Shown piece after piece: positions 62,418 through 64,000 of a stretch of 64,000 nt of DNA. The notes under the pieces are model-generated. The model did no database searches. It was not told the DNA's origin and saw only the letters and a program-made list of their open reading frames with translations. The stretch is taken from the NCBI GenBank assembly GCA_002840715.1, contig PHBW01000014.1, forward strand, positions 45,384 to 109,383, written 5' to 3'. Numbering within the stretch: position 1 is the stretch's first letter; each line of letters starts with the position of its first letter. This DNA is from Chloroflexi bacterium HGW-Chloroflexi-4. GTDB lineage: Bacteria; Chloroflexota; Anaerolineae; Anaerolineales; Anaerolineaceae. Both the position numbers and the translations under genes were made by a program.

Positions 62418-63305
62418 TTAGGCATATTGGCGCCTCGCAAGTAGGGCAGCACCAATCAAAACTAACCCAATTCCACTAATAGCAAGAAGAATGGAATATG
62501 GAGTCGCGGGCTTAAGGTTAAAGACAAGAAAATATGCAATTATTGGAAGGATTTGTACTGGAACAAATTGAATCGGGATAAGTTTGGAGGCTTCTCCAAA
62601 CTGGAAAGCCCGCTGGGTTTCTGCTATTCCTAGCATACTACCTGCAAAAACTATGGCACAAGATATTCCTGCAAGAATTAAATCTGATAATAAAAAATTG
62701 CCGTTGCTCCATTTGGAAAAGAAAACCATAAAAATCCCCAACCATAAATTAGAAAGAGAAAGAAATAAACCAGCGTTAATAGTTCTAAGAATTCCTTTCA
62801 TCTTAGTATTTGATTTTTGAAAAATATGACACAATACCGAAAAGCCCACTATTATTATGGTAAAAACAGCCAAACGAATGAGCAACACTGTGTCCCGTAA
62901 ATTGATCTCCTCCATATTGATAGATAATTTACTCAGACCAAAAACAGTAACAGCAAAAATCACTAATAGAATGCCGGCAAAATCGCTGAAATTAAAAGCC
63001 TCCCCAGCATACCGCACCGCTCCGATCGTTAATACAATTAATCCAATTGACATAAGGCCCGGGATGATGGCAGGTCCTATATTTGATTGTGCATACATAT
63101 TTAATGGAGTGCCAATAATAAACTGAAAGCTAAACCCAATCAACCATAATGGTTTTCGAATTAATTGATTAAGCAATTTTGCTGAAGTAGAAATTTTACT
63201 CACTGCAATTTTTTGGATCACAATCCCGATGTTAAAAATTATTCCGGCGGTAATGGCAGATAAAACTCCAATTAAATACGTATTAGTTGTGATTTCTATG
63301 TTCAT
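62418..63305 (-). CDS. DMT-superfamily membrane protein (EamA/NIPA-like)
   Basis: 295 residues, nine to ten hydrophobic segments. The N-terminal half (GVLSAITAGIIFNIGIVIQKIAV) and the pairs of helices typical of the drug/metabolite transporter fold are visible; GIAETQRAFQFGEASKLIPIQ, in which helix 7-8 residues resemble the EamA repeat, and LLAISGIGLVLIGAALLARR at the end. Such proteins export or import small metabolites; NIPA members move Mg2+. The promoter about 90 bp upstream carries the double AACC-N4-GGTT operator (site B), linking it to the TetR protein at 55114. Downstream on the same strand are the FAD enzyme and two-repeat lipoprotein genes, possibly one transcript. Confidence 0.85.
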   Translation of the reverse strand: MNIEITTNTYLIGVLSAITAGIIFNIGIVIQKIAVSKISTSAKLLNQLIRKPLWLIGFSFQFIIGTPLNMYAQSNIGPAIIPGLMSIGLIVLTIGAVRYAGEAFNFSDFAGILLVIFAVTVFGLSKLSINMEEINLRDTVLLIRLAVFTIIIVGFSVLCHIFQKSNTKMKGILRTINAGLFLSLSNLWLGIFMVFFSKWSNGNFLLSDLILAGISCAIVFAGSMLGIAETQRAFQFGEASKLIPIQFVPVQILPIIAYFLVFNLKPATPYSILLAISGIGLVLIGAALLARRQYA

Positions 63306-63402
63306 TTACATTTTCACCAATTATTAGAAATAGGGATGTTCATTGAAAGAACCTTGTAGACCACATTCTGAGAATGCGAGCAAAAAACCTATTGAACACA
63401 TA

Positions 63403-63454
63403 AATATAAACTGAGTATTCTAATTTGTCAACCGCTTGGTTGAACCAATTGGAT
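63403..63454 (-). promoter_or_regulatory. Double AACC-N4-GGTT operator and TTGACA-N17-TATATT promoter (site B)
   Basis: AACCGCTTGGTT (63430-63441) and AACCAATTGGAT (63443-63454) are 1 bp apart. On the minus strand the inner end of the operator (GGTT) begins the -35 TTGACA (63431-63426), then 17 bp, then TATATT (63408-63403). The arrangement is identical to site A and drives the DMT permease gene. Confidence 0.75.
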
Positions 63455-63613
63455 AATATTCTGAATATCCTCTTGATTTTCGATATAAGCCTGTGATTTT
63501 TTAACTGAAATACAAAAGGCAGCAATTTTTTTGTGGAAAATATGAATAAGTTCTGTAATTTGTACTTGAGTATTTTTGTGGGGGATATTGGCATTGTGTT
63601 TCAGAATTTTTGA

Positions 63614-63647
63614 ATTATAATAAACCATATGGTTCAACCAACTGGAT
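63614..63647. promoter_or_regulatory. Double AACC-N4-GGTT operator (site C)
   Basis: AACCATATGGTT (63623-63634) and AACCAACTGGAT (63636-63647), again 1 bp apart. A minus-strand TTGGTT-N16-TATAAT (63641-63614) overlaps it, but no plus-strand promoter of the A/B kind is visible. It lies 269 bp before the last lipoprotein gene. Confidence 0.65.
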
Positions 63648-63915
63648 TAATTGTTTGGTTTGATTTAATTTGTATTTGTTGGTGTGCATATTTGCCCTTG
63701 ATATTTGTTCTTATTAAATTTCAAACATCACAAATTATGAGTCTCCATTATGAAAATGTTTTTGGAATCAAACAGTATTTTCATAATTCAACTCAAGTGA
63801 CCATTTTGAAATGTATCCTTGCAATCCATATGAGTATTTCAAAGGAGGTGATTGTAGAAATTTTCATTAAGTTGAATATATTGTTAATTTTGATTTTTAA
63901 AAAAGGAGAAAAGTT

Positions 63916-64000
63916 ATGCGCAAGTTATATACGTTAGTTGGTTTGATTATGGTCTTCAGCCTTATATTGTCGGCCTGTGCAACAACCCCCGCCGCAACTG
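63916..64000 (+). CDS. Lipoprotein start (truncated by window end)
   Basis: Only 28 codons are visible. ATG 63916 has AAAAGGAG seven bases before it. MRKLYTLVGLIMVFSLILSA is a signal peptide ending in LSAC, a textbook lipobox, followed by a Thr/Pro/Ala linker (ATTPAAT). This is typical of the start of solute-binding lipoproteins in Chloroflexi, often the first gene of an ABC sugar importer, but nothing beyond the lipobox can be known here. Site C lies upstream and may regulate it. Confidence 0.8.
   Translation, partial: MRKLYTLVGLIMVFSLILSACATTPAAT

Noticed and set aside
63340..63637. Minus-strand frames of 84 and 69 codons
   Set aside because: They overlap each other and promoter/operator B; products are basic-aromatic strings from A/T-rich DNA without a recognisable fold.
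63629..63937. 102-codon plus-strand frame starting in operator C
   Set aside because: It lacks a ribosome site, runs into the real lipoprotein start in another frame and begins within the operator.

Overview
The window looks like a chromosomal segment of a Chloroflexota bacterium of the Anaerolineae type. The grounds are moderate-to-low GC, a giant GT39/DUF2298 membrane protein (the 'YYY' family typical of Chloroflexi and archaea), large MalT-like LuxR regulators, many DUF4386/CPBP membrane proteins, and a small protein family with a 'CEIRLKGHL' core that I associate with this phylum. No rRNA, tRNA, CRISPR array or insertion sequence was seen.

Layout. (1) 1-10046: an intracellular plant-oligosaccharide cluster. 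A GH38/DUF5054-like hydrolase runs off the left edge. It is divergent from a TetR regulator followed by GH31, GH35 (ATGA overlap) and, after a terminator, GH51 arabinofuranosidase and a WD40-like propeller protein. Two TTGAC-N3-GTCAA operators sit in the divergent promoter. (2) 10129-23211: a membrane-anchored PQQ-type propeller and its TetR neighbour, then an envelope-glycan set: a GT2, a nucleotide-sugar epimerase, a GT39-like protein and a 1857-residue HhH-GT39-DUF2298 fusion. (3) 23528-30537: MFS exporter, serine hydrolase with divergent PadR, PAS3-GAF-GGDEF cyclase, serine dehydratase. (4) 30747-33884: a yybP-ykoY manganese riboswitch with its own terminator, a CRP-type palindrome and a P2A-type Mn/Ca ATPase. 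(5) 33976-37430: ferredoxin, Crp/Fnr regulator and a three-gene haem-copper oxidase-like operon whose CuA site and one CuB ligand are missing. (6) 38220-39494: three RidA domains in one chain. (7) 39808-54726: an alpha/beta hydrolase, CPBP proteins and a mirror-image arrangement around two divergent MalT-like regulators. Each regulator is followed by a 'CEIRLKGHL' small protein and DUF4386-type membrane proteins. (8) 55114-64000: a TetR regulator, a PAS protein, a soluble chemoreceptor-like sensor, an FG-GAP lipoprotein, a two-repeat lipoprotein overlapping an FAD oxidoreductase, a DMT permease and the start of another lipoprotein.

The strongest candidates for undescribed biology are four. 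First, a 25-bp double operator (two AACC-N4-GGTT palindromes 1 bp apart) occurs at three loci of region 8, twice in identical register with a TTGACA-N17-TATATT promoter. Second, the mirrored LuxR/small protein/DUF4386 module shares a CATCAT...TGTGATGA element. Third, an oxidase-like complex has an Asn at a CuB ligand position and no CuA. Fourth, a single-chain RidA pseudo-trimer is present. All function assignments rest on reading motifs by eye; no database search was run.
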